Below are positions 45,578 through 59,739 of a DNA stretch of 64,000 nucleotides, piece by piece; positions within the stretch are counted from its first letter, which is position 1; each line of letters starts with the position of its first letter. Both the position numbers and the translations under genes were made by a program. Source of the DNA: Litomosoides sigmodontis. Taxonomy: Eukaryota > Nematoda > Chromadorea > Rhabditida > Onchocercidae. The stretch is taken from contig OY718804.1 in the NCBI GenBank assembly GCA_963070105.1, forward strand, positions 5,417,317 to 5,481,316, given 5' to 3'. Under the pieces are notes generated by a model. It made no database searches, was not told the origin of the DNA, and was given only the letters and a program-made list of their open reading frames with translations.

Positions 45578-46620
45578 GAAAACCCAAGCAAAGCATGTTC
45601 GTACAATCAAGTTTTTAAACCAAGCATCCAATCTCATATACTTCAAGCCTAGAGCCCTCCCAGAAGCAAGACTGTTATGATAAGCGATTCCAGTGGAAAA
45701 AAGACGCAGAAGCATTCAACAGCTATGAAGTTACTGTAATGCTAGTTTGAGCAAAAGGACAATTTTCATGACACTGTTATCTTTTAATGGTATTTTAACT
45801 CTCATTTACTACTAACGACTGAAGCAACCACCCAAAGCTTCTAAAACGCATATGGCAACAGCTCGAACTAATGATACGTGTGCCTCCATAATGAACATTA
45901 CTCCCTCTCCCTCACTGCTATATATGCCTTTCATGGGAAACTATCAATGCATTTCTACATTTTTTCTAGAGTTGTTCAAAATGACCATAAACCTCACTAA
46001 AGTTCGCGCAGAAGACGCCAAACACCCCTCCTCTGACGTCTGAGACAATATAGGCAAAATCAATAGATGAAACATATGGTATAGACATGGTTGGCCTACA
46101 GATGACACGAACATGGCTTAGAGATGGTAGAGACATGTGATGTGGTGGACGCCATCCACAAGTGGCCCAAGAATGACCCATACCTGGTACATAGGACATG
46201 TCCACTGGTACAGCCACGACTTAGATATACATAATTAAGCTCACAAAACAGACACATAGTTGTGTCGCCGAAGTTTACATAAACCAGCTGAAGAAGTCTG
46301 CGCCTCCGCATCATCCATGTGAAACTCTCACAGTCAAAAACACGTAAGTCAAACCAGGCACTCCTGTATGCCCCATTCCTTTCGCAAAGGACGCCAAGTG
46401 ACGATCTTTCGCAATCGAACCGAAAAAGGACTGCACTTAAAACCGGCAACCCTTCTGGAAGCACGTTCGTCTTTAAGAGCTAAAGTGTTGGATGACTGTT
46501 GAGTATTTGATGGATGGCTGACGTGTTTCCTCGAGAATTGGGCTCTTCGTACGATTCAGTGGTGGATTGATTACCTGTAAAGTAAGTCGGGAAATTTGAT
46601 GTAATTACTCGTCGGTGATT
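45576..46620. promoter_or_regulatory. Divergent promoter region between the SWIB and eIF2B-alpha genes
   Basis: About 1.05 kb separates the two divergent gene starts, so both promoters should lie here. The part from ~46000 to ~46570 is clearly less AT-rich than the rest of the window and contains several ACATG-centred motifs (46087, 46111, 46133 and the palindrome GGACATGTCC near 46193). Long open frames on the minus strand in this part have no recognisable domain and are probably a by-product of composition. Confidence 0.45.
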
Positions 46621-46626
46621 TACAGG
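46621..46626 (+). promoter_or_regulatory. Probable spliced-leader trans-splice acceptor of the eIF2B-alpha gene
   Basis: GATTTACAG ends at 46625, eleven bases before the start codon at 46637. The short distance and absence of an upstream coding exon suggest spliced-leader addition. Inference from nematode gene structure. Confidence 0.5.
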
Positions 46627-46636
46627 TCAACGAATA

Positions 46637-48779
46637 ATGGAACTGAATATCGCCGAGCATTTTCAGCAATTGTTAGAGGGCAAGGATAATTTAAAGTCCA
46701 CAGGTCAAGCAGCTATTGAAACGTTAATGCGATGCATTGAGATCTCTAAAGGTTTTGCTTTTTTCCATCATCTCTTTTCAACTTTTATTGATTTTCTCTT
46801 TTTCCTTCCTATAGCACACATTTTTTGTGTCGGAAGCGATTCACTTCTTTGTATAATATAAACGCAATTTATAGCAAAAACGGTAAACGAACTGACAGAT
46901 GAGCTGAGAAATGCAGTGGTTGCTATGTCAACGACCGACCATAGTGTACCATCTATTCGAAGTGCGAGCGAATTATTTTTAAGGTTTCATTTAATAAATT
47001 ATCTTCTTAATGAAACCCATAAACCACAACGTGTGTTGGTTTCTTTAGCATTACGATAGATAGAGCACGAATAGAACGTGAAACGCGAAAAGGGCAAAAA
47101 AAGCACTTTTAAAATTGCAATTGTTTTAAATGGATTTAATTCAGTATGGAATTTATTTTTATTTAGATATTTCATAACAATATTTGTAGATTTATTTCAC
47201 TCGCCACACCCGAAGAGAATGTACAAGAATTTAGCATCTTAATGCATAAATACAAGGAACGTGGGAATATTTTCCTTGAGCGAGTCGAACTGAGCAAAAC
47301 GCTGATAGCATATTTTGCAAGACCTTTTATTCGAAACAACATGGTGATTTTTATGCCAGCTTATGATTTCTTATTTCTTCAGTCTTTTTTTCACCTCTGT
47401 AAAATTAGTTTCTTGGATTCCACAATTCCTGCTACTTGAGGCATAAACTCTAAATTAAGTGAAGGTCGGGAAGTTAGTGAGGTGATTAAACCATTCACTT
47501 TCTTAAATTGGAAATAATTTTTAGCGTATCCTTACCCACTCATACAGTAAGGTTGTGCTGGAAGTACTATTACGTGCTGGAAGAGACGGCGTTAATATTC
47601 ACGTATTCGTTACAGAATCCTGTCCAGATAAATCAGGTAGTTTTGCTTTTTGACTAGTGCAAGGCTCTAATATTTTCGATTTCTTTCAGGGTTTACAGCT
47701 TGTATTTCGCAACATTGTATCAATTCTTAAATTGTGAGATGTGTGGCCCTCTCTAATTGACTCTTAGATGATCTTCAGGTGGCATTATGATTAAAGCATT
47801 AAAAGATGCTGGAATTCAGTGCACATTAATATTAGACGCTGGAGTTGGGTATGTTTCCATTTATGATATATTGGGTTATATATGTGCTTAACGATTTGGA
47901 TTTCCTTTTGAGGCAGTTGCATGCTAATTTTCTTGGAAATATAATCCGTCTATTTTAAGGTTTGTTATGATCACTCTGAGTATGACTGAAAATAAAGAGC
48001 ATCTTCAAAAAGGCCCACATTAATAAATTGACCGTTTGGTAGTTTGTCAGCCATGTGTACATTAAATCAAGGTCGTGTACTTTCAAATTTCACGCTTATT
48101 ACAGCACAGTCATCTTTACAAAAGCTGAGAGAACTGAAATAAATTTCAGTTACAGAAATAGATTATTATAGGTATATAATGGAAACAATTGATTTGGTAA
48201 TGGTTGGTGCAGAAGGTGTTATGGAAAATGGTGGTATAATAAACAAAATTGGTACACATCCGCTAGCTGTATGCGCGAAAGCAATGCATAAACCATTTTT
48301 TGTTATGGCAGAATGTATCAAATTCGTTAAGGAGTATCCTTTAAGCCAAAATGATATACCAATTGAATTCAAGGTCTGTCTTACTATCTTTTTCGTCAAG
48401 AATTTTTCCAGTCGTCCCAAATTATTTTCTTCAATGTGTTGCAAATTTTTGATAAGACTAAACGTACGTGTTCTCCAGAGGAAAGCTTTCAGCTGCAAAA
48501 TATTTATTTTGGTCTTTGTTGTTTTTTATTTTTTATTCAGACATAAACCGAATTATAATATCAAATTTCCATTGTTAAATTTGAGCCATCATTTCTTGAA
48601 AGTGCAATCTTCAGTACACTGCATCAACTTTGAAAAAGCACAAGGTTGACGGCGATTTTTCAAATGAACATCCGCTGGCCGATTATACTCCACCACAGTA
48701 TATCAATCTTCTTTTTACCAATCTTGGTATTTTAACACCTGCAGCTGTTGGCGATGAACTTATAAAATTATATATATAA
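46637..48779 (+). CDS. EIF2B1: Translation initiation factor eIF2B subunit alpha, spliced
   Basis: Regulatory subunit of the cytosolic eIF2B guanine nucleotide exchange factor, which recycles eIF2-GDP and senses phosphorylated eIF2. Seven exons: 46637-46751, 46875-46983, 47190-47343, 47525-47636, 47779-47848, 48172-48373, 48615-48779 (stop TAA); all GT/AG, phases consistent. Product 308 aa, close to the ~305 aa human protein. Diagnostic segments: [94 protein letters not shown], and the C-terminus [18 protein letters not shown], all typical of the eIF2B alpha/beta/delta Rossmann-like fold, with the end matching alpha specifically. The N-terminal helical part is shorter and more divergent. No lesion was seen. 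Confidence 0.96.
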
Positions 48780-51700
48780 TATTTTGTTACTCAAAACCTG
48801 CCCTTACACTTTTACTTTTGCTGTTATTGTTGTTTTTCTTTTTTCAGGATTACTAGGGCCTAGCTTTAGCCAAATTATTAGTAATTTTTGTGAACCGGAA
48901 GCATCTTTTTCTTTTAGTAATTCATGTCTTTCCCAATTTATTTTATTTTTCAGTCATATTAGGTTACTAGGCTCAGCACTAGCTGAAGCACTATTTTATT
49001 CTTTATGCTGAGAGAAGGAATTTTGAAACATTTGCTAATCATGAAGCGGTATAAAACCTTCCACTGATTGGTTTTGGTTTTGAAAATAAAGTAAAAGATA
49101 ATGTAACTCGTTTCCTGAGATGAAGCGGATAAATTAATGAATTGAAGAGAGAGGGCTACTGTTCTGATGCAAATAAGTTGCGTTTTCGACGGGCAATAAG
49201 CATGTCTAACTTTTCTTCTATATATTAAGTTGTGGCCAAATACGTAGAAGCACATTTAAAGTAATATTTATAATTTTCATAAGCAGATTTTTTTAATGCA
49301 TCAGTTTGTACAGATTTCACACCGTTTTGATTTATGTTATCTACATTTTTTATCAATGAATGCTATTCCTATTGATGTAGATAAAAGAATTTGGAGAATC
49401 GGAATGCATTAATGGTGCACAATTATCAGAAATAGTTATCGATGTGAACATCAGTTATATCGCTGAATTTCTCCTAGTATGAAATACCTTTCGAGTAAAG
49501 TGTAAAGTGCTAATTTCCAAAATACGACTTGAGACAGTATTTTTCTTCTAAATGGTATGGTTGGAACGTACGTTGGTCAATCACCTTATATATAGAAGTT
49601 AATGCTGCGGTATCCCAAAAGAATGAAGAAAATACATGATAAAGATGATTGGCGAATATACTGCGTTCTATAAACAAGACGATTTGAATGATATTCTGGT
49701 CATAATTTAGATTCCCATCATCATCCAAATTATACTGTCAGTAATTCTTAATTTTCTGGAAAATTAACGAACAGAGAAGTTTAGAGTAGTTGGAAAAGAT
49801 TTCGAAGAGCACTTTAAGTCTGATCAATTTTGGCTTGTGGTTTTCTGTGGACGCATGTTGAAGACGTTGCTCTGATTAACGTCTGCGATAAATGAACGTT
49901 TGAAATGGTTGCACTGATTAAGAACTGAACGAGTATTTCAAACACGTAAGTGTTCGGATCTCTTCATGAATCACACAACTCATAAAGAAATAATCACTTC
50001 GATATATTTCGCATGACATCAATCATTTTTCATTGATGATCGAGCAGTGGTGTGAGTGAGGTTCACACTAAAATGCTGTTCTTCTAATGAACTTTGTAAA
50101 CACTCTACTTTGTAAACACTGCAGGCATCAAGCCATAACTTCCAGGACATCAGAAGTTGTCAATGACGTAAACTAATATGGATGATGTTAATGAACTGCA
50201 ATCGCACAGGTGGACAAAATAGCATCGGTAAATCCTCACCCACTCATTTCACTACTCATGCATGTTATACAAAATTAACTAAAAATGGAGAATGAAGAAA
50301 TTTAATTTTTGACATTACGGTAAGGAAATCAGTAATACATGCATAGAACAATTTAAAAAATCTTTCTAGTTTTCTGATGCTAATCTCAAAAATTTTGCAC
50401 AGAAAGGGTTTTAAGCAGCGAAACTCTTTTAATTTCAAGTTACGCGCCATGTTTTTGCAACTTTTTTCGTGAATGACATCAAATGAATGCCGCATTGTCA
50501 ATTTCCTGCAATTGCAATTTGACAACTTCGTCAGACAATGTCATTACTCCATTACTGACATATCGACCGTCAATTTCACCTTATTACAATATTGCCGTCA
50601 TTCGAACCTTCCTCCAAGTTCAATCATTGATGCACGATTCCATTCCAACTTTCTCCGCCTGTTCCTTTCATTTCTCCCATCTCTCATCGAGGGATATGCG
50701 CAAAATTTTTTTCTAATGAATTCAATAAACAAATAAAATGAGCTAGTAGAACTGAACATAAAATATTTGTTTATTTTTGAATTAAATTAAAAAATGAGAT
50801 CAAAGTAGGAATGCTCGCTTAAACATTTTTGAATGATACTGTGCTGACTGCTTTTGGATGAGCACTGATTCGTTTACATAAACAAACCTTTTCCTGCTCC
50901 TTTCAATTACCCATTCACAATTTCGTTCGTAATTTCACGCAACATTGAAGGAAATGATGAAATATGACGCAACGGCGGAAGTGTCTTCGTCCGAGTTGTG
51001 TTATGAATTCGTGAACGGAAAAAGTGGAAATTTAATATGACTGATACTTTCGGAATGTTGTCGTCAAGTTTTATCCCATTGTGGTTATTACAGTTGCTGC
51101 TAAGCTTAATTGAAGAAGAGTGATGCTTAATGCAAGTGAAATACCAGAAGTTAGTCATTCCAAGCGCTTTTGTCTTCACCTAACTTCACCCACATAGCGC
51201 ATGTGTCGCCTGTTTCTTTCATACACGAACGAATATTTAGATTATTCGTTTGGATAAAGATCTATAATCAGGTAGTTCTTCAATGATTGAAAATTTATAG
51301 GATAATAAGCATTACAACAAATTACCTTGTTTTAAGTTTTGCTTGGAAAGCTTGCAAAAAAAACTTGAAAATTTATGGACGAAATTCGGCTGCGTTGTGA
51401 GAAAAAAAGACTAATTAACTTCTATGATAAATTAATTGAAAAATTCCTCTGATTTGCTCGTTAATTTCTATGGCACATTAATTTTGTCTTATTAATTTAA
51501 ATTGAGATCGCATGAGCAAAGAGAGGTCGTTCTGAAGCATTGGATTTGTAAATAAGAGAGTTTCGTTTCCCGCTTGTCTTAATCTATAAAATGTGATCAT
51601 TTAAGAAGAGCTGCCTAATTCCATGTAAGTCGTTTACTTAAATTAAATTAAACAATCATAGCATCCATCAACGATCTGTCCAGTAAGCACAGGCGACGCG

Positions 51701-51900
51701 TTCAGCGCATTTCTCAGGAAAACACTGTTGCGTGAGAAATGGGAGATGCAAGTAAACAAAAATCAAAATGTCATTGAACCTAATCGAAGTTGATAATTAC
51801 CAGGAGAGATACGTTGAAAAAATGAACTGATTATTTTGCATAGCAGCACTGTAGCAATTCTGGTGATAATAATAATTCAATAATAATGATAATAAATAAT
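48780..51900. other. Intergenic region downstream of eIF2B-alpha
   Basis: An AATAAA near 49085 could serve as poly(A) signal. No exon with splice support was recognised on either strand. Confidence 0.5.
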
Positions 51901-51926
51901 AATTAATGGTTAATAATAACAATAAC

Positions 51927-53570
<1,644 letters not shown>

Positions 53571-53613
53571 TAATAATAATAATAATAAATAATATAATGA
53601 TAATAATAAATAA

Positions 53614-53775
53614 TGATAATAGTAAATAATGGTAATAGTAAATAATGATAATAGTAAATAATGATAATAGTAAATAATGATAATAGTAAATAATGATAAT
53701 AGTAAATAATGATAATAGTAAATAATGATAATAGTAAATAATGATAATAGTAAATAATGATGATAGTAAATAATG
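53614..53775. repeat. 16-bp minisatellite (TAAATAATGATAATAG)
   Basis: About ten tandem copies with rare substitutions (GGTAAT, GATGAT), directly bordering the AAT array from which it probably derives; followed by degenerate AAT-like sequence to ~53860. Confidence 0.92.
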
Positions 53776-56205
53776 ATAATAATAAATAATGGTAATTAAT
53801 AATAGTAAATAATGACAATTAATAACAATAAGCAATTATGATAATTAATAATAATAATAATAATCATCATTGTCGTGGTGGCTGTCATTATTATCACTGT
53901 CACTATTATTTATTATTAAAAATTACTATTTTTATTGAATTAATATCATTTTCGTGTTCCTGAAACTGTGACACATTCAGGTTCAGTATGGTTTGAAGTG
54001 CAGAAGAATCAGTTAATTAACAGTAAAACACACAGCTTGCTGTTTCATAGCTGATAATTATCTGTTTTTAAAAAAAGAACTAATTCAATTCAGTAGGATG
54101 AATGTTGTGCCAAACATTCCAAAATTTAACATTTCACTCGCTCAGTTCACTTAACATTCATTCGATTGCTTAATAAGTGTGCAATTAAATATAAAAATTA
54201 GCAGCTTCGATTCCAGTAAATTTTCCCCCTTGCGAAATTACAGTATTACGTGTGGAAAACTTCAGCAGGGAATGCGCACTGACGTTCTTCCATCACGAAC
54301 TTGCTAACAATCAACAAATATTTAATCGTTAAATAAGGATTTCTCTCATCCTCCCTCCCTTCCTCTCCCTCTCTCTCTCTGCTATCACAGTTCGACTTTA
54401 TAAATAGTTTACGCAAATGTATACCATTCACATCTATGATATCCTCAACTTCCTGTTAACTAATCCTTACTGTTGAGCAGAGAAAGAGAGAGGGAGAGGA
54501 AGAGACAGAAAGAGAGCGATTACTCTGAATTTTGAGGAAAGGTATTTCTGTCCTCAATTTTCAGCTTAAATTTTGCATAACACTCACAACAATTTCTGTC
54601 TTCTTCATTCTGTTCGATCTACCAACAAAATCCCTTAATTATTCAGTTCGTTCCATTTTATTAATTCCCTATTAAATGGCTCAAATGCATTTTTCAAATG
54701 CTAGAATTATATTTTAAATTTATATATTAGAAAATTCAAATGTTTATCGAAGCTTCTTTACCAAACCTTGCCGCCTCAACGAAATATTCATTAATCACTT
54801 TGCATAAACAATGTTAAATTCAAAAAAAATTTTTTTTTCAGTCTTCGGCTTGCTACCAACCTCTCTTTTCACTGATCAAATTGATTTATCACAGTCGTAC
54901 TTATCAGATGTTAATCGATGATTTAATTAGCAATTGATATTATATGAATTAACTTTGATTAGTACATCGGTGGCACAACGATTTACGCACCACACTTTTT
55001 AACAAATAATCACTTTCAAAATCAATGTCAAACTTCTGCAGTGATGAGATCGGTCTAGGCAAGTGAATTTTCTCGAAATTGAACTGAGCTAATGGGAAGT
55101 CTAAAAGGGCGGAAACTTCAAATCGTAAATTATGACGCATTACAGAAGCGTATTTTCCACTTTATTGCCTGCCATACCCTCCCGCACTTCACCACTAAAT
55201 TTCAGCATTTATTAATCGTCGCTTGCCTCTACTCTGAACAATCACCGAGCACTCTCCTACGTTTGTTTGTTTACTCCTTCATTCTCGCAATCCTTACCTG
55301 TTGCTTCTTTCAATTTCAATTCATCCGGCGGTAAGAGTGTTGCTAATTCAAACATCAATGATTACTTTGTGATCTTTGCATCTATCTTGTAACATTCATT
55401 CGTTTAAATGACGCGGAAATGACGCGGTTCGCTTTCCTTCACAAGTAAGTGAGATTCTACGTGAGGCTGTAGAAATGCTGGCTCATTTGTAGGTATTCCT
55501 TTATCCACTGAGTGGCAACAACGTTATTCATCCCACCGTCTTAACCTATGTTTTAAATCCATTAGTAATTAGCTATCACACAGTTCGATTAATGCCTCAG
55601 TAGTGTTTTCTTCTATTTACTATTTCAATAATCCATTAAAGTAAATCAACTAATTAAATTCTAGGAAAGTTCGCTTAATTTCTAACTGAAAGGGACTACC
55701 TTCGGATGGATGTGTTCGTAGATGTAAAGATGTACATTGTGGCTATTGTAAATAATAAAACCATTCATTTCCTTATTGAACTAATTGTAGTGGAAAATTA
55801 ATAGATGAAAGTTTTCAATTCAATGATTTAACTCACTTCATTTACCTAAAGTCCCAACATCCTTCAACAAACTATTTATTTATTGAAAAATGTGACTGCC
55901 AGTTACTTCTGGAAACCTAAAAGAGAGCTCGAGCTCATCGCACTTTCCAGTGCTCTTTCTAATACCAAACGCTGTACATCTATTTTGCAGGTTTACAACA
56001 AAAATATCCTCAAATGCACTTCTACTGTTGCAACGCCACGCTTTTTCCACGTAAAGGTTAGATGGCAGCAGTGAGCTGTTCAATTCCTTACCACAATGAG
56101 GACAGACGTAAGGAAAGGATGAGCTGAACTGTACTGCACAAGCGGAAGATGAGCTAGAAACGTAATTGTCACTTGATGGAAATGTAATTATTGTTTGGAA
56201 AGGTG

Positions 56206-56222
56206 TGACGTGACGTGACGTG
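56206..56222. promoter_or_regulatory. Triple TGACG motif
   Basis: TGACGTGACGTGACGTGG: three TGACG half-sites spaced exactly 5 bp in the less AT-rich block. TGACG is the CREB/ATF-type bZIP half-site; its use here is speculative. Confidence 0.35.
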
Positions 56223-58439
56223 GTTGCGCCACTCAACAACAGTTTGCTCCTCTCCACTCTCACGCTCACCCGCACGGATACGGACGGCTGACAGACAGGC
56301 AAGCGACGCGACCATTGACCTAACAACAAATCTATCGCATGTGGTGCGTGCACTCATCATCACTTCGGACTTCTGCTTCCCTCCACTCCTCCCTCTCCTT
56401 CTCTTTCTCTCTCCTTCTGTATGTTTATGCGTCTGACCGTCTCTCCTTCTACGTGTGTCTGCGAAGATCAGTAGCAAAATGCTTTGTTTTGAATTACAAT
56501 CACCACTTTACAGAAGTTTTTCGCTGCCTCTCTTCACCCTTTCACGTCTCACCTGGCAGGGAAGTCACTGCTTGCATTTCAGTATTTGCACAGATGCACT
56601 GATAGATAAACAAAATTTGACAAAAATAGTCCGAGGAGTGGGAAAGTTTCGCCTTTCTCTTAGCACTGTTAGTGGTTTGTAGCGAAATTATCGGAGTGAA
56701 ATTGTTCAAATTCATTGAAACGATCAATTGAACTAAAAAAGAAATTTTCAAAATTAGATAAAGTGCCTGGCTGGTTTGCTGTTATTTCGGTAGCAATTCA
56801 AATAAGATATGCGTTTGAACGAATCGATATGGCAGGTAATCCAATCTGACTTGACTGACCTCTTCGTGACCTCTGATCATCCCTTCTGCTCTCCCTCTCC
56901 TTCTCCCTTTCTCTTTCTGCTTCTGGATGATTTGTATTGTTTTTAAGGAACCACTTCCTCACCAGCGACATATTTGGCTAAAAGCTCTCTCTCTCTCTCT
57001 CTCTCTCCTCGTGGGATGAAATACATGAAAGTAGCTGTCGAACCCACTCCTTCGGCCATCGATGACTAATTTCGTTGATGAAATTTTCCAGCCACTTTTT
57101 TTTTGATCTTTAAAATGTCTTTGCCATTTTTACATTTCATTTCACATTTCATATTTGTTTGTTTATTCCCCTAACGTTCATCAGGCACTCTCAATTCCCA
57201 TGGACTAATCTCACTTAAGTCGAAGTTCATTTCTCAAAAAAAGAATTCTTCAGAAGTTCTTCTGATGAACAGCTGCGGAAGGAAGGAAACAGTCTGTGCT
57301 AGTTGTTCTCTTTTATTACATTCTCATCACTGATCAGAGTAGAAGCTAACTTAATAAATTTCAGTTATTTCAAAATATCTCCAGAGTTTTTAGAGACTTC
57401 CATTTGGTTGAGAATTTCAGTAATTGTTATAAAATGACTTTTTTTCTTCAATTTCATTTTCACAATAAACGAATTTTGTTGAACAGTGCAAGCGTTATTA
57501 TCGTTGCAACAAACCGAATTAATTTACAAAATGAATTTTAGAAACATTTTGCTTTTTTCTGCAATGAGCAATTTGGCTTGTGAATTAGTGAGTGAATTAA
57601 ACAATTTTGTTAAGATTTACTGTAGTAGTGAAGTGAGCCCTTTGCTAAAGGATGATATTCTTGAATTAGGCTATACGGTGAATGATCAGAGATGAAATGA
57701 AATTAAATTAAAAAAAACGATTGTTATTCGATGATAACGTGACAACTGATAACACTGATAAACGCTACTACTATTAGTGACAAAACCGCCACCCACCGGC
57801 ATCGATCATTTTCTTTCATGACACATTTATTAAACTGACACATTTATTCCTTCTCCTACTTTTTTTTGCCCATAACTTTCTTCGTGTTTTTTTTTTAAAT
57901 AAAGCGATTTCTTTTGTTTTTTCATTCATTCGCCAACTTCCCGCAATGTCTTTTATTCTTTCAACAGAATTATTTTATCTTAGAGTATTCAACTCATTTT
58001 AGAACATTTGTTTCAATTCTTTTTAGTAAAAGTAAGCCAAAGACAGTGCCGTAATTTGTCGCTCATTGCTTGTTGTCAGCGAAATGATTGAATTTCTGAT
58101 GGAAAATTTTGGCGTCGTATCGTTTGCATAATTTTCCAACTGTACGACACCTGTCTTACGGTATTGCTACATCAAGTTGAAATTTCAGAAAGACGAAGGA
58201 CTAAGGTGTATAATTTGGAAATGTTGTAGAAAATAACGAAATATTTGAATAAAATTTCACTTTCTCTTCCTTTCTCCAATCTGTCTTCTCTGCAGCAATG
58301 AGAAGTACAACTTTTATCGGAAAAGCAATATAACGTGAATTTTCTGTTGCAAATTTCAGTTTGTTACGACATTGTCCAACATTTATTGCCTCATTTATGA
58401 ACTGTCAATTCAACGCGTACTTTCCCTTGCACCTCGAAG

Positions 58440-58466
58440 TATATATATATATATATATATATATAT
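58440..58466. repeat. (TA)n microsatellite
   Basis: Thirteen TA units. Confidence 0.9.
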
Positions 58467-59739
58467 TTGCTTGCAAAATCCAAGAGATTTAAGAAAGGAA
58501 AAAATCGTTGTAATTGACAAGTCTTGTTGAATTTCAAGAAAAATAAAAAAAAAATGAGCTGAGCTTAGATTATTGTAAAGTTTAGTAATAATTGATGAAG
58601 TGATAAAGGCAAACATATTCCGCGGATCAGTTGGGTCATCGTGTTGTTGTACTTCTCAATGATTTTTGAATTCGATAGGAAAGCCAGCGATTGTGTGCGG
58701 TTTCTCCTAAAGAAGGTCATAAAAGAGAATGAGAGAGAGGCGGGAGAAAGTTTATAAAAATTATCGTTGACAAGTAGGGGAGAGGTGTCCACTGATAAGA
58801 AATCATCGCATTCATTTTGCATCGTGCACCTTGCATTTCATCGTAGCTAAGTTTGATCGGAGAGCTTGCCGACAGTGAAAGAGTGAGTTACTGGTGCAAT
58901 TGGAAATCTTCTTACTATCCGTGTAGCTCTGGTACTGTTTTGCTTTTTGGAATGGAATTGACCGACAATCAGGATAATGTTCTTTCTTGTGAAAAACTAT
59001 TTCGGTGGGATAGATGAAAAGAGAAATTAATTAATTTCTAAATCTTCAATGATTCTGAATGTTGACCTGTCATGTCGTGCTGATCGATTCCAATTGAAAT
59101 GCTACGAGCATTTAAAAGAATTGGAAAAACTTCCGCTCCCAAATATTTTTTGTATTTTATCGAACTTTTTTTTTTTTTTTAAACTAATGGATGAAAGTTA
59201 GCGTAATTGTGCAAAGAGCTCCTTATAAAGTATTTATTTGTCAATTTGCTTCTCCGAAAGTATTCATACTAATTTTCATTTTGAATTAGCTCTTTTTTTA
59301 TTCACACAAATATCATTTCAACTAGCAACCGAGATTGTCTGCATTTATAAAAAGCACAGATGGATAATTTACAAAATTGCCCGAATATTTTATTTACTTC
59401 AACCAATTGTTCAACCAATTGAACAATTATAAACAAATCCTTCAATAGTAATTTGATGATCGCTCCCTATGATGCTTTGATGCAGGCTTTCCTCTCCACT
59501 TCTCTCTTTCTCTTTGAATTTGAAATTTTAAAATGAATAAATATTTCAAAACAAGTTTGCTTAGTACCGATCGTTATTTATAAATTGTTACGCATGCGAT
59601 ATAAATTATTTGCGATAATTTAGTTTATTCAAATAGAAATTTGGACCTTTTAGAAGTTCAGCGAAGTATGTGGTAGTAAGGACATGAACCTATCCGCAAA
59701 ATGGTATAACTGGATGGAAATTTGTGCTGGAACTAGAAT

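Larger units (their letters stand above)
53870..59736. other. Intergenic region upstream of the rhotekin-like gene
   Basis: Contains CT/GA-rich tracts (e.g. 56985-57006), a less AT-rich block at 55900-56600 with a 157-codon minus-strand open frame (56353-55880) that has one CPHCGKEL motif but no full zinc-ribbon, and a (TA)n tract at 58440-58466. A frame at 57486-57695 after an AACAG acceptor is protein-like but unplaced. Non-coding 5' exons or the promoter of the rhotekin-like gene may lie here. Confidence 0.4.

Noticed and set aside
45966..46464. Overlapping minus-strand open frames of 83 and 122 codons between the SWIB and eIF2B-alpha genes
   Set aside because: No domain, no splice context and unusual composition; more likely a by-product of locally higher GC in a promoter region.
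48784..49011. Hydrophobic 75-codon frame after eIF2B-alpha
   Set aside because: Lies in the expected 3' UTR; no splice support or family match.
55880..56353. 157-codon minus-strand open frame with CPHCG
   Set aside because: Only one CxxC pair, low-complexity Ser/Val N-terminus, and open frames on the opposite strand too; not enough to call a gene.
57486..57695. Possible HR1-domain exon of the rhotekin-like gene
   Set aside because: It follows an acceptor-like AACAG but shows no HR1 pattern, and no donor joins it in phase to 59740.
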